Shown here in pieces: positions 56,601-64,000 of a stretch of DNA of 64,000 nt. The notes beneath the pieces were generated by a model, which saw only the letters and a list, made by a program, of their open reading frames with translations, was not told the origin of the DNA and did no database searches. Both the position numbers and the translations under genes were made by a program. The stretch's first letter is position 1. Every line of letters begins with the position of its first letter. Source of the DNA: Blastomussa wellsi (Eukaryota; Cnidaria; Anthozoa; Scleractinia; Plerogyridae); assembly GCA_947652115.1 (NCBI GenBank), contig OX393561.1, positions 37,825,423 through 37,889,422 on the forward strand, in the 5' to 3' direction.

Positions 56601-59600
56601 TTCACAATTTCCTGTAGTGCGTCTTCGTTATCCAACAAAGTCCCTGTTTGAGGAGATGTAGGCCACTTGTCTTTCTCGAACTTCAAAAACTTGGGGCCGG
56701 TCCACCAAATTTGGTTTTGTACTAATTGTTCTCCTCTACATCCTCGTGACGGTAAATCGGCGGGGTTCAATTCCCCGGGACAGAACCTCCAACTGACTTC
56801 ATTGTTTAATTCTCGAATCTCGCTCACGCGATGCTGAATGTAAGGCTTCCACGCCTTTGCGTTCTTTATCCAACAAAGAGTTGTGAATGAATCAGTCCAC
56901 AGAAATGTTCCTTCAATTGGAAGAATGGATTGTAACGCTTGTTCTGTCGAGTGGGCTAGTTGGGCTAGCAATGTGGCTCCTAGCAGCTCCAACCTGGGAA
57001 TCGACTGTCGTTTGATCGGGGTTACTCTCGTCTTGGATGTCACAATGTTCACTTGTGTTTCACCACTGCTGAATTCGGTTCTCAGGTACACAACTGCTGC
57101 GTAGGCTCTTTCGAAAGCATCCGAAAATCCATGAATCTGATACGATATTACATCTGACTGTTCTGGGGAATAATTGGTGTAACATCGCGGAACTCTGATC
57201 TTCTCCAGAGCTTTCAGATCATTAATGAATGATTTCCATTTTACCAAGGCTTCTCCTTCCAACCCTTCGTCCCAGTTAACCTTCTCGCCACACAACTTCT
57301 GGAAGAGGATCTTCATGCTGATTGTGAATGGAGTTAACAGTCCGATAGGATCAAAGATTTTGGCAGACAGTTTCAATACGGATCGTTTGGTGACTGGAAG
57401 GGTTTCTGCACATTCGATCAGTTCAGCGAGGTCAAACTGAAATTCATCCCGGACTACATTCCAACAAATCCCAAGGATCTTCACAAATTGTTCAATTTCG
57501 CACTTGTCTTCGGTTGTCAATGATTTCCCATTCTTGAGACCTTGTGTAATTTCGTTTTCCTTGGGAGGGGTCTCCATAGCTGACTTGTTTTCGCTCCCTT
57601 CGTCCTTCTTGATTTTTGCGCAGAATGATTGGCAGTTTGAGTTCCATTTTCGTAGTGAAAATCCTCCTTCCTTCATGATTCTTTGTGCTTTGTCGTACAA
57701 TTCCACTGTTTCATTCCCACGAAACACTCCTCCTGCCAGATCGTCAACATAGAGACTCGACTTCAGCAAAGCTGTCATGGCTGGTTCCTTTTCTTCATAC
57801 TTGGAAAGATGGTGTTTTATGGTGCTTGCCAGAATAGCTGGACTTGAGGTTAGACCAAAGACGAGTCTTCGAAACTGAAATTGTTTAACGGTTGGGCAAT
57901 CCTTCTCAGCATCATCGAACCACAGGAACCTTAGCATTCTTCTGTCTTCTGGTTTGATCTGTATCTGATGGAATGCCTTTTCAATGTCGGCTACAACAGC
58001 AATGGGATAACCTCGGAACTTAACCACAATATCAAAGAGGTGTGGCACTAAGTTCGGTCCTTTTTCTAAACATTCGTTAATGGAGGCGGTTGCCTTGTCT
58101 GTTTTGGCTGATCCATCGAACACCACTCGTAATTTTGTAGTTTCTCTGTCTGAACGAATTACACCATGATGAGGTAAGAAGTGCACTAGAGCCTGGTCAT
58201 CATCATCATCTTCTGGTACGGCTTCGATAATTCCTGAATTGACTTGATCCTTGATTACATTGTCATAGTCCCTTAACAGTTCCTTGTTTTTCTTCAGACG
58301 CGAGTGTAGCTGTCTCAATCTGATGACACACATTTCATACTCATTCGATGCAGGGACAAGGTCTTCTTTCCATGGCAAGCCTACTTCATATCTTCCCTCC
58401 TTCTCGTCAAAATGAATGCTCTCCAGGAACTCACTACCATCCAACTGTGATACAGGCTTGTGTGGTTTTTCTTGTAGCCCTAATGATTCAACATCCCAGA
58501 ATTTCTGCAAGGCGTTACATAACTCATCGTTCTCATTATGAATGTCAAATGGCTGCAAGGTCATTAGTTCTGGTTTCTCTATGATGAGATTTGTTGTTGC
58601 AAATTTGTCAGTCGATTTTTCGCCACTTGCGGGACCAGACAGAATCCACCCAAACATACTGCACACTGCTACGGGGCCACTGTTTCCACCTATGACATCT
58701 CCAGACATAACATCAAAATAGTAGTCTGACCCGATTAGCACATCTATGTCCTGTTGACCATCTTCGGCAATGGTCATGTCGGCAAGTTCGAGTCCTTGTA
58801 GATGAGTATGACTGTCAATGTTGACTTTAGCTGAAACAGCAGAACAAATCTTCGGAAAACATAGTGCTGATAACTCAATTTCTCCTTGACATCCTTGTAG
58901 ACGCAGGTTGACCACATCACAATGTTGTTTCGTGTATCTTTCGTCTCCAAACGTGTTGAGATGTAATGTTTCTGTCTTTACAGGGGACAGATTTAACTTC
59001 GATTTCAATCGTGTTGTTACGTAGGTGCGCTGACTTCCGGTATCCATAAGAATTCTAACAGGAGCTGTTTTAGAATTGACATCATTGACAGCTAACGCCT
59101 TCGCGGTTTGTAACAACACAGTTCCCTTTGCTTTGTTGCTCACTGTTGTTGTTGTTGTCTTCGTATCTTTGGCGGGGATTTCTGTCAGTTTTGGATTTCC
59201 TTGGTCAAGCATTGAACAAATAGACTGATGATGTCATTGTTGGCAGTGGCGACATTTCTTCGGATTCGTGCATTCCTTCACATCGTGACCAAATCGTAAA
59301 CAATTGAGACATCGTTTATCTCGCTCCAAAATACTTCTTCGTTGAGCGGCATCTCTGACAACATCACAGGAGGCTGAATAATGCTCGTTTTTACAATAGG
59401 CACATTTAATTTTGCAGCTCCCACCTTGTTGAGAGACTAGAGAATTCGCGGTTGGTGTTTTATTTCGGAATCTTGGATCTTGCGGTTTGCTTTCGTTTAC
59501 TTTAGCCATCGTCATTTCGCTAGCTTCTCTCGCTTCGACTTCAATCTTTATCACATCTAGCAACTCCTCAATTTTCCACACTGAATCCTTCGAGTTCCTG

Positions 59601-62600
59601 GCTATTTGCAACCTAATCTCGACTGGTAACTTCGACATGATAACGGGGATTAAGAGGCTACCATACTGATCAGATGTTACGCCAAGCGACGCCAGACCGC
59701 GGCAATGAACACAGATTTGATCGTAGACATAACGAAGGCTGGTCGGACGATCGTTGGAACACGGCGGAACTTTAAGAAGCTGATCCATATGTGCGCTGAT
59801 AATTTGTTGAGGACGCCCGAAACGTTCTTGTAACATTTTTACGGCGGCGTCGTAGTTTGCTTCGGTTAAAGTAAGACCTTGGATTGCTCGAGCGGTGTCT
59901 CCTTCAAGCACAGACTTGAGGTAATTAAACTTATCGATGTTGGAAATCCCTTCGTTACGATGTACCGCCGATTGAAATGAATCCCAGAAGGTATTCCATT
60001 TTGTTACGTTTCCTCTGAACTTCGGAAGGTACAACTTCGGTAATCTTGTACGTGCTACGTTTTGATTCACTGGCTGTACTGGCTGTGATGTTGTCGAAGA
60101 CAAACCCACGTGTTGCTGAGTTGACACATTCGATTTGCACGCGTTCTCGATTTTTCCTTTTAGACTGATGATTGCAGCGGTGACTGCCTCTGACCCTTCG
60201 ATTTCTTCGTCTATCGTGGTGACTTTGCATAAAGATAGGATTCCTTGATCGATTTCGCTTAATGCCAGTTGTTTTCCATCCAAAAGTTGTCGCATAACGC
60301 TCATCCGTTCGTAATCCTTCGCTTCCAATGGTCTTTGCAGCATTTCAGTTAGTTCCTCGTCTAGCTTCGTTACATATCGTCGCTGTCCATCTCGTATAAC
60401 TCGCATTCGCTCCAAATCCGTTGTATTCGTCGCCATACTCGATGTACTTGAATTGCTTTTCGTTTTCGGTTTAGATTTCTTTGGTTTCGGAGGCATTACA
60501 CTCGAATTCTGCCCCACGTTTGGGCGCCATTTAGTGAACGGGGACATGTTTATTCTTTTACTCGATCGATTGATTACAAGGTTTTCCCGCGTGAACTTAC
60601 GTGTACTCGATTGTTCCATAAAATCACGTGACTAACCAAATATGGGTTACACAAATAATTAGCATAACTTAAATGAAAATGTATACAACAGTATGAAGCT
60701 TAATTGCAATTTCCAGATGGATGGGGGGGGGGGGGGTTAGAAAAATCCCTTCTGCAGGGGAGGTGGATAATTTATGTAACTAAGTACTGTACACATCAGG
60801 ACGGTTTGTCGCAGGTGTTTCAATATGATTTGAAGTAGGCAGCTGGTTTGTGACTAGACTGACTGTTTGAGAGAGTGTTTCTCCAGTTAGAAGTGGTTGA
60901 CTTTTCTAAGCAAGGTAGTGCGAAGTAGCAGATGCTTGTTCGCTGACACTGAGGCTTATTAAAAACGCTGTTCCCATGAGCTAGAGTCATAATGCTAGCA
61001 ATGCCATGATCTAGCTGCAAGTCCCCACAATGCTATTTACAGTGGAGATTGTGAAGAGAATAGTGGTACATCAAGATGGAGCATGAAATGTGCAATGTAC
61101 AGCCGTAACAGTGAAGCAAGCTAAGACCTCCCATGCCCATACCCAGAGTCATGTTAGTGTCATAATGTTGTTGTTTTTTTGTACAAAGTAATTTTCACGC
61201 ACTCAGTGGTCAGACAACATCACATGGTGCAAAAATCAGAAGACAGGTGTCAGACAATATTTATTTAATACACCTTTCAATGTAATATTTCTTGCCTGAT
61301 TTTGTAGAGGGGCACACAACATACAAACACCTTTTTTCAGCTCTAACCTTTTATTTGCTCTGGACTCTGGATCGGACGGTCAGGGTTCGAGTCTTGGTCG
61401 GGGTACTGCGTTGTGTTCTTGGACAAGACACTTTACTCTCACAGTGCCTCTCTCCACCCAGGTGTATAAATGGACACCAGCAAAACACTGCTGGGGGTAA
61501 CCCTGTGATGGACTTGTATCCCATCCAGGTTGAGTAGAAATATTCAGAGGCCCTAGCAGTTTGGACCATTAGGTTCAAGGCTATATATGAGCAGTCCCTT
61601 TTTTTCTTAGTCCGTCAAGCAAGCAGTGAAAAAATGCCTGCGCAAGGCACGAAAAACGGGAATACCGACTAAGCCACAGCGTTTGAATTGTGCGTTGCTC
61701 TCATGATGCAAAAATATGATTGGCTAATCGAAATGGTGGCTGTAGATGAATCTCAGAGTATAGACATGGCAAATAATATTTTTTGTTTTTAATGCTTTTG
61801 TTTTCCATCAGACTGTTGAACATTGGTGGTCGTCGAGATACAAGTGTTCCACAAAGGACAAAAAACTTGAATTTTATGTACCAGTTTCCAATTAGAAAAT
61901 GCTTCAAGCTCTGACAGAGCGCCGTTCACTCCAAATCAGATGAAAGTCGCAAAACAAACATTCGCTTGAATCTTTCCACCTCTATTGAGGAACATTGTAT
62001 TGAACTTGATGAATCTTCTATAGATACAAAGCAAGATCACAGAAACCTCATAAGCTTTTTTTGCAAGTGAAACCGAGTTCTACCACCAAATCTGCAAATG
62101 GACATTTTCGACTCCTGCTCATTGTAGAATTTCAAACAAATTCTCAGTTGAAACGCTTAGCTTACAGTTGAAGTCTCCATTAAAACTTTTAAAATTACAT
62201 CTGCAAACTCTACAAAAATCATTGCAAGGCTGGCCTTCCCTCATTCTTGGGAGTTTCGCTGATAGAAGACATCCCTTTCACTGCATTCTTTTTGTCACGT
62301 TTTCTTGTGACAAAAACTGTTTTCATCTTTGAAACTCCCAGGGTAGTGACGTCAAGGAAAGGGTAGTGACGTCAAGATAAGGATTAAATCATTAGGCATG
62401 GTTGATTAGATTTGAAATTATTGGTAACATCAAAAAGTCACTCGGCCTTGAAAGATCAAACGCTGTGGCTTAGTCGGTAGTCCCTTTTTTCGTGCCTCGC
62501 CGCGTGGGCGCGTCTCCCAGGTTTTGCACGGCCATTTCGGACTAAGAATAAAAGGAACGCTCATAGTCTAGCTTGAGGCTTGAACCCAAATGAACTTACA

Positions 62601-62842
62601 GATACTTACAGGTAGGATCCTGGACCATTGAATTAAGTACTGAATTATAAAACTGAAATTTTGAACTTGTTGTCATTGAAGTCATGTTAATGTTCAACAG
62701 ACTCTCTTCACCTGGGTATTCTGGGTGACATTGCGTCAACACATCAGGGAAAAGAAAATGAAGCGAAGGGAAAGAGAAAGTGAAGAATCCCTTCCACTTA
62801 GAAATCTTGCTCACCCATTTCTGAAGGCACTTAGGAAAATGT
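46446..62842 (+). CDS. Piezo: Piezo mechanosensitive cation channel, N-terminal part (first ~528 residues)
   Basis: Piezo proteins form trimeric, stretch-gated cation channels in the plasma membrane. Exons with matching phases: 46446-46509, 47139-47222, 48083-48208, 48625-48667, 49372-49803, 50722-50878, 51265-51345, 52923-53108, 54252-54521, 62701-62842. The gene continues past the window. Strong family matches are the first helices (CCFRFNGFSVIYLCCLLAIP), IMMFLMRQSYIAALIIMM followed by AWSITYHSWLTFVLLLWAC, and TLFTWVFWVTLRQHIREKKM. The hydrophilic exon 51265-51345 is the least certain. Any exons after 62842 inside the window were not recognised. The intron after 54521 is about 8.2 kb and contains a BEL retrotransposon in the opposite direction. 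Confidence 0.92.
47629..47654. repeat. (GAT)n microsatellite in Piezo intron
   Basis: About eight GAT/ATG units. A similar tract lies at 49836-49872. Confidence 0.8.
48853..49113. mobile_element. MITE in Piezo intron 4
   Basis: The arms TTACAGCGTGACGCGCC and GGCGCATCGCGCTGTAA, with GTGGCCACCCAACAAACTTT and AAAGTTTGTTGGGTGGCCAC inside, are nearly perfect for about 100 bp. No coding capacity. Confidence 0.75.
50185..50470. repeat. Two adjacent hairpins in Piezo intron 5
   Basis: The first (50182-50256) has ACTCCGACTAT / ATAGTCGGAGT arms. The second (50370-50470) has TTATTCCATTCGCCCTTG and GATATGAAGTGAT arms, related to the element at 42030. Confidence 0.6.
51829..52345 (+). repeat. tRNA-headed SINE, copy 4, split by an insertion
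   Basis: The head (TTAACTGGTTAGCATGCC, GAGTTTGAGCCCTGGCC, CATTGTGTTCTGTGACGGGA) ends near 51955. The body resumes at about 52175 with GGGTACTGGCGAAATAATG and GATGGACTAGCATCCCAACC. About 215 bp of unrelated sequence separates the halves. Confidence 0.7.
52353..52870 (+). pseudogene. 5'-truncated LINE, C-terminal ORF2 fragment
   Basis: Begins with CSVVWDGLSQ, then EKLQKLQNHAARVISKSSYD, MYKCVNKLAP and SYSRTSLWNDLPEELR, the standard C-terminal part of CR1/L2-type LINE polyproteins. It stops at 52803-52805 and is followed by a short 3' UTR ending in a T-rich stretch. It lies in a Piezo intron, same strand, just after the SINE half. Confidence 0.7.
53145..53625 (-). repeat. Two tandem copies of a LINE 3' UTR, antisense
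   Basis: Read on the minus strand, both segments resemble 45178-45350 (GAAGGAGGTTTGGA, CGATCTTAATTAGCATAG, TCAACTCT, GTGTTTGGATATCCCGATGA). The first spans about 53145-53410 and the second, more decayed, about 53455-53625. Confidence 0.6.
54676..54840 (-). repeat. BEL LTR (3' LTR by element orientation)
   Basis: The outer flank is GTATG. The inner edge is preceded (minus strand) by the purine tract CCCCGGGGAG, the likely second-strand primer. 165 bp. Confidence 0.9.
54996..56473 (-). CDS. BEL integrase, frameshifted near its end
   Basis: Continues the pol frame after the TAG: H2C2-type zinc site (HSKIKHSGLKDTL, CVTCRR), then the integrase core with HTGLDFIGPL, SDTAKTF and APWWGGYWERMVKSVK, then NARPLTY and a DUF5641-type end. 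The first frame closes at 55190; the proper C-terminal part continues in another frame (SPISVGNIVIVKSDRTTRNF, to 54996), so one indel lies near 55200. Confidence 0.85.
56474..59233 (-). CDS. BEL pol: aspartic protease, reverse transcriptase, RNase H
   Basis: Same frame as gag. The protease motif ILMDTGSQRTYV comes first, then DUF1758-like sequence. Reverse transcriptase follows with LRVVFDGSAKT, VADIEKAFHQI, FGLTSSPAIL and the YVDD box in SSLYVDDLAGG. The Pao-type A17 region and RNase H follow (HGFSDAFERAYAAVVYL; FLWTDSFTTLCWI). It ends at an in-frame TAG (56476-56474) beyond which the same frame continues. Confidence 0.9.
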   Translation of the reverse strand, partial: HHQSICSMLDQGNPKLTEIPAKDTKTTTTTVSNKAKGTVLLQTAKALAVNDVNSKTAPVRILMDTGSQRTYVTTRLKSKLNLSPVKTETLHLNTFGDERYTKQHCDVVNLRLQGCQGEIELSALCFPKICSAVSAKVNIDSHTHLQGLELADMTIAEDGQQDIDVLIGSDYYFDVMSGDVIGGNSGPVAVCSMFGWILSGPASGEKSTDKFATTNLIIEKPELMTLQPFDIHNENDELCNALQKFWDVESLGLQEKPHKPVSQLDGSEFLESIHFDEKEGRYEVGLPWKEDLVPASNEYEMCVIRLRQLHSRLKKNKELLRDYDNVIKDQVNSGIIEAVPEDDDDDQALVHFLPHHGVIRSDRETTKLRVVFDGSAKTDKATASINECLEKGPNLVPHLFDIVVKFRGYPIAVVADIEKAFHQIQIKPEDRRMLRFLWFDDAEKDCPTVKQFQFRRLVFGLTSSPAILASTIKHHLSKYEEKEPAMTALLKSSLYVDDLAGGVFRGNETVELYDKAQRIMKEGGFSLRKWNSNCQSFCAKIKKDEGSENKSAMETPPKENEITQGLKNGKSLTTEDKCEIEQFVKILGICWNVVRDEFQFDLAELIECAETLPVTKRSVLKLSAKIFDPIGLLTPFTISMKILFQKLCGEKVNWDEGLEGEALVKWKSFINDLKALEKIRVPRCYTNYSPEQSDVISYQIHGFSDAFERAYAAVVYLRTEFSSGETQVNIVTSKTRVTPIKRQSIPRLELLGATLLAQLAHSTEQALQSILPIEGTFLWTDSFTTLCWIKNAKAWKPYIQHRVSEIRELNNEVSWRFCPGELNPADLPSRGCRGEQLVQNQIWWTGPKFLKFEKDKWPTSPQTGTLLDNEDALQEIVKSPVSVTHSLVTAESEDQSVNLSQVIDIERYSSVTRLLHVTA
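59234..60496 (-). CDS. BEL gag-like polyprotein, N-terminal part
   Basis: The first ATG after the primer-binding site (60496) opens a frame with a basic start, coiled DUF1759-type gag region (KLYLPKFRGNVTKWNTFWDS) and CCHC-type knuckles (CAYCKNEHYSASC, CLNCLRFGHDVKEC, CRHCQ). It ends at an in-frame TGA (59236-59234). The next codons continue the same frame into pol, so the TGA replaces a sense codon. The longer open frame starting at 60619 runs into the LTR and is not the real start. Confidence 0.85.
   Translation of the reverse strand: MPPKPKKSKPKTKSNSSTSSMATNTTDLERMRVIRDGQRRYVTKLDEELTEMLQRPLEAKDYERMSVMRQLLDGKQLALSEIDQGILSLCKVTTIDEEIEGSEAVTAAIISLKGKIENACKSNVSTQQHVGLSSTTSQPVQPVNQNVARTRLPKLYLPKFRGNVTKWNTFWDSFQSAVHRNEGISNIDKFNYLKSVLEGDTARAIQGLTLTEANYDAAVKMLQERFGRPQQIISAHMDQLLKVPPCSNDRPTSLRYVYDQICVHCRGLASLGVTSDQYGSLLIPVIMSKLPVEIRLQIARNSKDSVWKIEELLDVIKIEVEAREASEMTMAKVNESKPQDPRFRNKTPTANSLVSQQGGSCKIKCAYCKNEHYSASCDVVRDAAQRRSILERDKRCLNCLRFGHDVKECTNPKKCRHCQQ
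60512..60529 (-). promoter_or_regulatory. BEL primer-binding site
   Basis: TGGCGCCCAAACGTGGGG on the minus strand directly follows the 5' LTR. A TGG start is expected for pairing with a tRNA 3' end. Confidence 0.75.
60530..60690 (-). repeat. BEL LTR (5' LTR by element orientation)
   Basis: 161 bp, starting (minus) TGTTGTATAC. It directly abuts the primer-binding site and is almost identical to the other LTR. Confidence 0.9.
60725..60739. repeat. Poly-G run in Piezo intron
   Basis: About 14 consecutive G after ATGGATG. Length is likely polymorphic or uncertain in assembly. Confidence 0.7.
61356..61600 (+). repeat. tRNA-headed SINE, copy 5
   Basis: B-box-like GGGTTCGAGTCTTGG, then ACTTTACTCTCACAGTGCCT, CCACCCAGGTGTATAAATGG and GGGGGTAACCCTGTGATGGA. 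The A-box end is truncated. Confidence 0.85.
61603..62545. mobile_element. Inverted-repeat element in Piezo intron
   Basis: ACCGACTAAGCCACAGCGTTTGA-type left arm (61605-61687) is mirrored by CAAACGCTGTGGCTTAGTCG and CGGACTAAGAATAAAAG on the right (62455-62545). The interior (61690-62450) shows no family match and has two tandem 20-bp units (62341-62380), each with a TGACGTCA word. Confidence 0.6.
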
Positions 62843-63231
62843 GTAAGTATAGGTAATCATACGGTTTCGAGTTCAGTTTGGAATTAATTTGCACGAGTAA
62901 GTTTTTCAAGAAGCTGAATTTGCAGGCGCAGCTTTGGCGAGTACAATATTACAAGTGCAAATTAATTCCAAATTGAACAAGAAAAACTGTATATTATTTG
63001 TTAATAATATAAACATGAAAAAGTTTGCCTGGATGAAGTACCAGAAGATCTTATTGCAGACAGGAAGCGAGGATTTGATGTGAATTTAACACTTCATTTA
63101 CTGCTTGGCTGATGAAGATCAGCTGATAATGCTACGAACTGAACGTGGTTTGTTTAAAACATTTGCAATCATAAATTCAGAATTTCTATTTGTAATTTTC
63201 ACTGGTTTTACACTTTTTGCCCTGGTGTTAA

Positions 63232-63450
63232 GCCCCGGCCAAACAATCGCAAAATTTGAATGCAACATATCGCAACATTGTTGCAGACAACATGTTGCAC
63301 ACATTTGGCCACCCTGTTGCCAACATATTGCAACATGTTGCATGTTGTTGGCTCAAGTTTGAAAATGGTCAAACTTTTCATGCAACATTTGTGGATGTTG
63401 CATAATGTTGGGCACGTTTGGCCACGTACGCACAACATTGTTGCGCTGGG
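63232..63450. mobile_element. CAACATGTTG-rich repeat
   Basis: Begins CCCCGGCCAAAC and ends TTGGCCACGTACG...CTGGGGC. Many copies of GCAACAT/ATGTTGC in both orientations lie between. This looks like a self-complementary MITE family. Open frames across it are artefacts. Confidence 0.6.
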
Positions 63451-64000
63451 GCATGCACACTAGTTTGATTTGCTATTTCCAAGCATGAGCGTCTTTGCAA
63501 CATGAAAAAAAGCGCTACAAGAGTCCCCATCAACTCTGATGGTCGACCCTTTAACCCCCAAGGCAAATGGTCATTTTTCACAAATTAAAATAATTTAAAC
63601 TGGATATCCATGTATGATACACCATTTGAAAAGTCTTGATACATAAATTTCATAAAACTCTTAAAGTGCCTATCAAGTAAAATTTTTTTTGACCAATTCG
63701 CTTGTTTATGTCTCAATTAACTGAAATTTCCCGGTTTAAGCCATCAAAAGCGCATTCTGTAATTGAACATTACAGAGGTATCAAACTACTAATGGAAAAT
63801 TGTTCAGACGTCTGACCTCTATACATCTGCATGGCGGCTATGATGTTGTGGCTTCAATTTGAAGAAAAAAAGCCTCCAAATAATACAGTATATAGTGCCC
63901 TTTAGAAACTGATGTGAAGCAAAATGGGTTGGAAGACCGAATTAATAAACATATTGACGGCAAATAAACAAATGTCACGAGCAATCGGCTCGTCCGCATA
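63451..64000. other. Window end, nothing recognised
   Basis: AT-rich intronic sequence of Piezo as far as can be told. No exon or repeat was identified. Confidence 0.4.

Larger units (their letters stand above)
54676..60690 (-). mobile_element. BEL/Pao LTR retrotransposon, young, in a Piezo intron, antisense
   Basis: Two LTRs (54676-54840 and 60530-60690) bracket a gag-pol region. The flanking GTATG is repeated at 54671-54675 and 60691-60695, a 5-bp target duplication. The LTRs differ by one base (acttga/actcga) and a small change near one edge, so the insertion is recent. Reading order on the minus strand: LTR, primer-binding site, gag with zinc knuckle, aspartic protease, reverse transcriptase, RNase H, integrase, polypurine tract, LTR. 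Confidence 0.93.

Noticed and set aside
63105..63362. 85-codon frame near the window end as a Piezo exon
   Set aside because: Its second half translates the CAACATGTTG repeat and no Piezo similarity is visible.

Overview
The window reads as nuclear DNA of a cnidarian, most likely a stony coral. The genes have many short GT-AG exons and long introns. The protein families (Piezo, MATE, a NACHT-LRR receptor with coral-type accessory domains, an AcademX-like transposase) and the repeats (tRNA-headed SINEs, fold-back MITEs, Penelope-like fragments) all fit. No bacterial operon, CRISPR array or true tRNA/rRNA gene was seen. All coordinates were read by eye; no search or folding was run.

Layout. 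About 1-15270: the 3' part of a plus-strand MATE/SLC47-type transporter, eleven exons recognised, one conserved exon not found. 15270-20580: intergenic, packed with inverted-repeat elements and a Gypsy remnant. 20585-26829: an apparently complete Academ-type DNA transposon on the minus strand with terminal inverted repeats, a 3-bp ATT target duplication, and one three-exon gene with one homopolymer frameshift. 26833-32143: intergenic with several nested MITEs, including a 1.1-kb element flanked by TTAA. 32166-41248: a five-exon gene whose exons join in phase into a 1,731-residue protein with the order glycosyltransferase (GT4), OTU protease, DZIP3-type HEPN, NACHT, 14 leucine-rich repeats. 41250-46445: decayed Penelope, LINE and palindromic elements. 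46446 to beyond the window: the 5' third of a Piezo mechanosensitive channel gene, with a young 6-kb BEL/Pao LTR retrotransposon (54676-60690) inserted antisense in an intron.

The host genes are not visibly connected: an efflux transporter, an innate immune-type sensor and a mechanosensitive channel. The outstanding item is the NLR, which joins a sugar-transfer enzyme and a ubiquitin-protease domain with intact-looking catalytic residues to a HEPN/NACHT/LRR sensor in one polypeptide. Second is the near-intact Academ element, whose single protein combines two zinc-module copies, a FEN/XPG-like acidic core and a CXC cysteine cluster.
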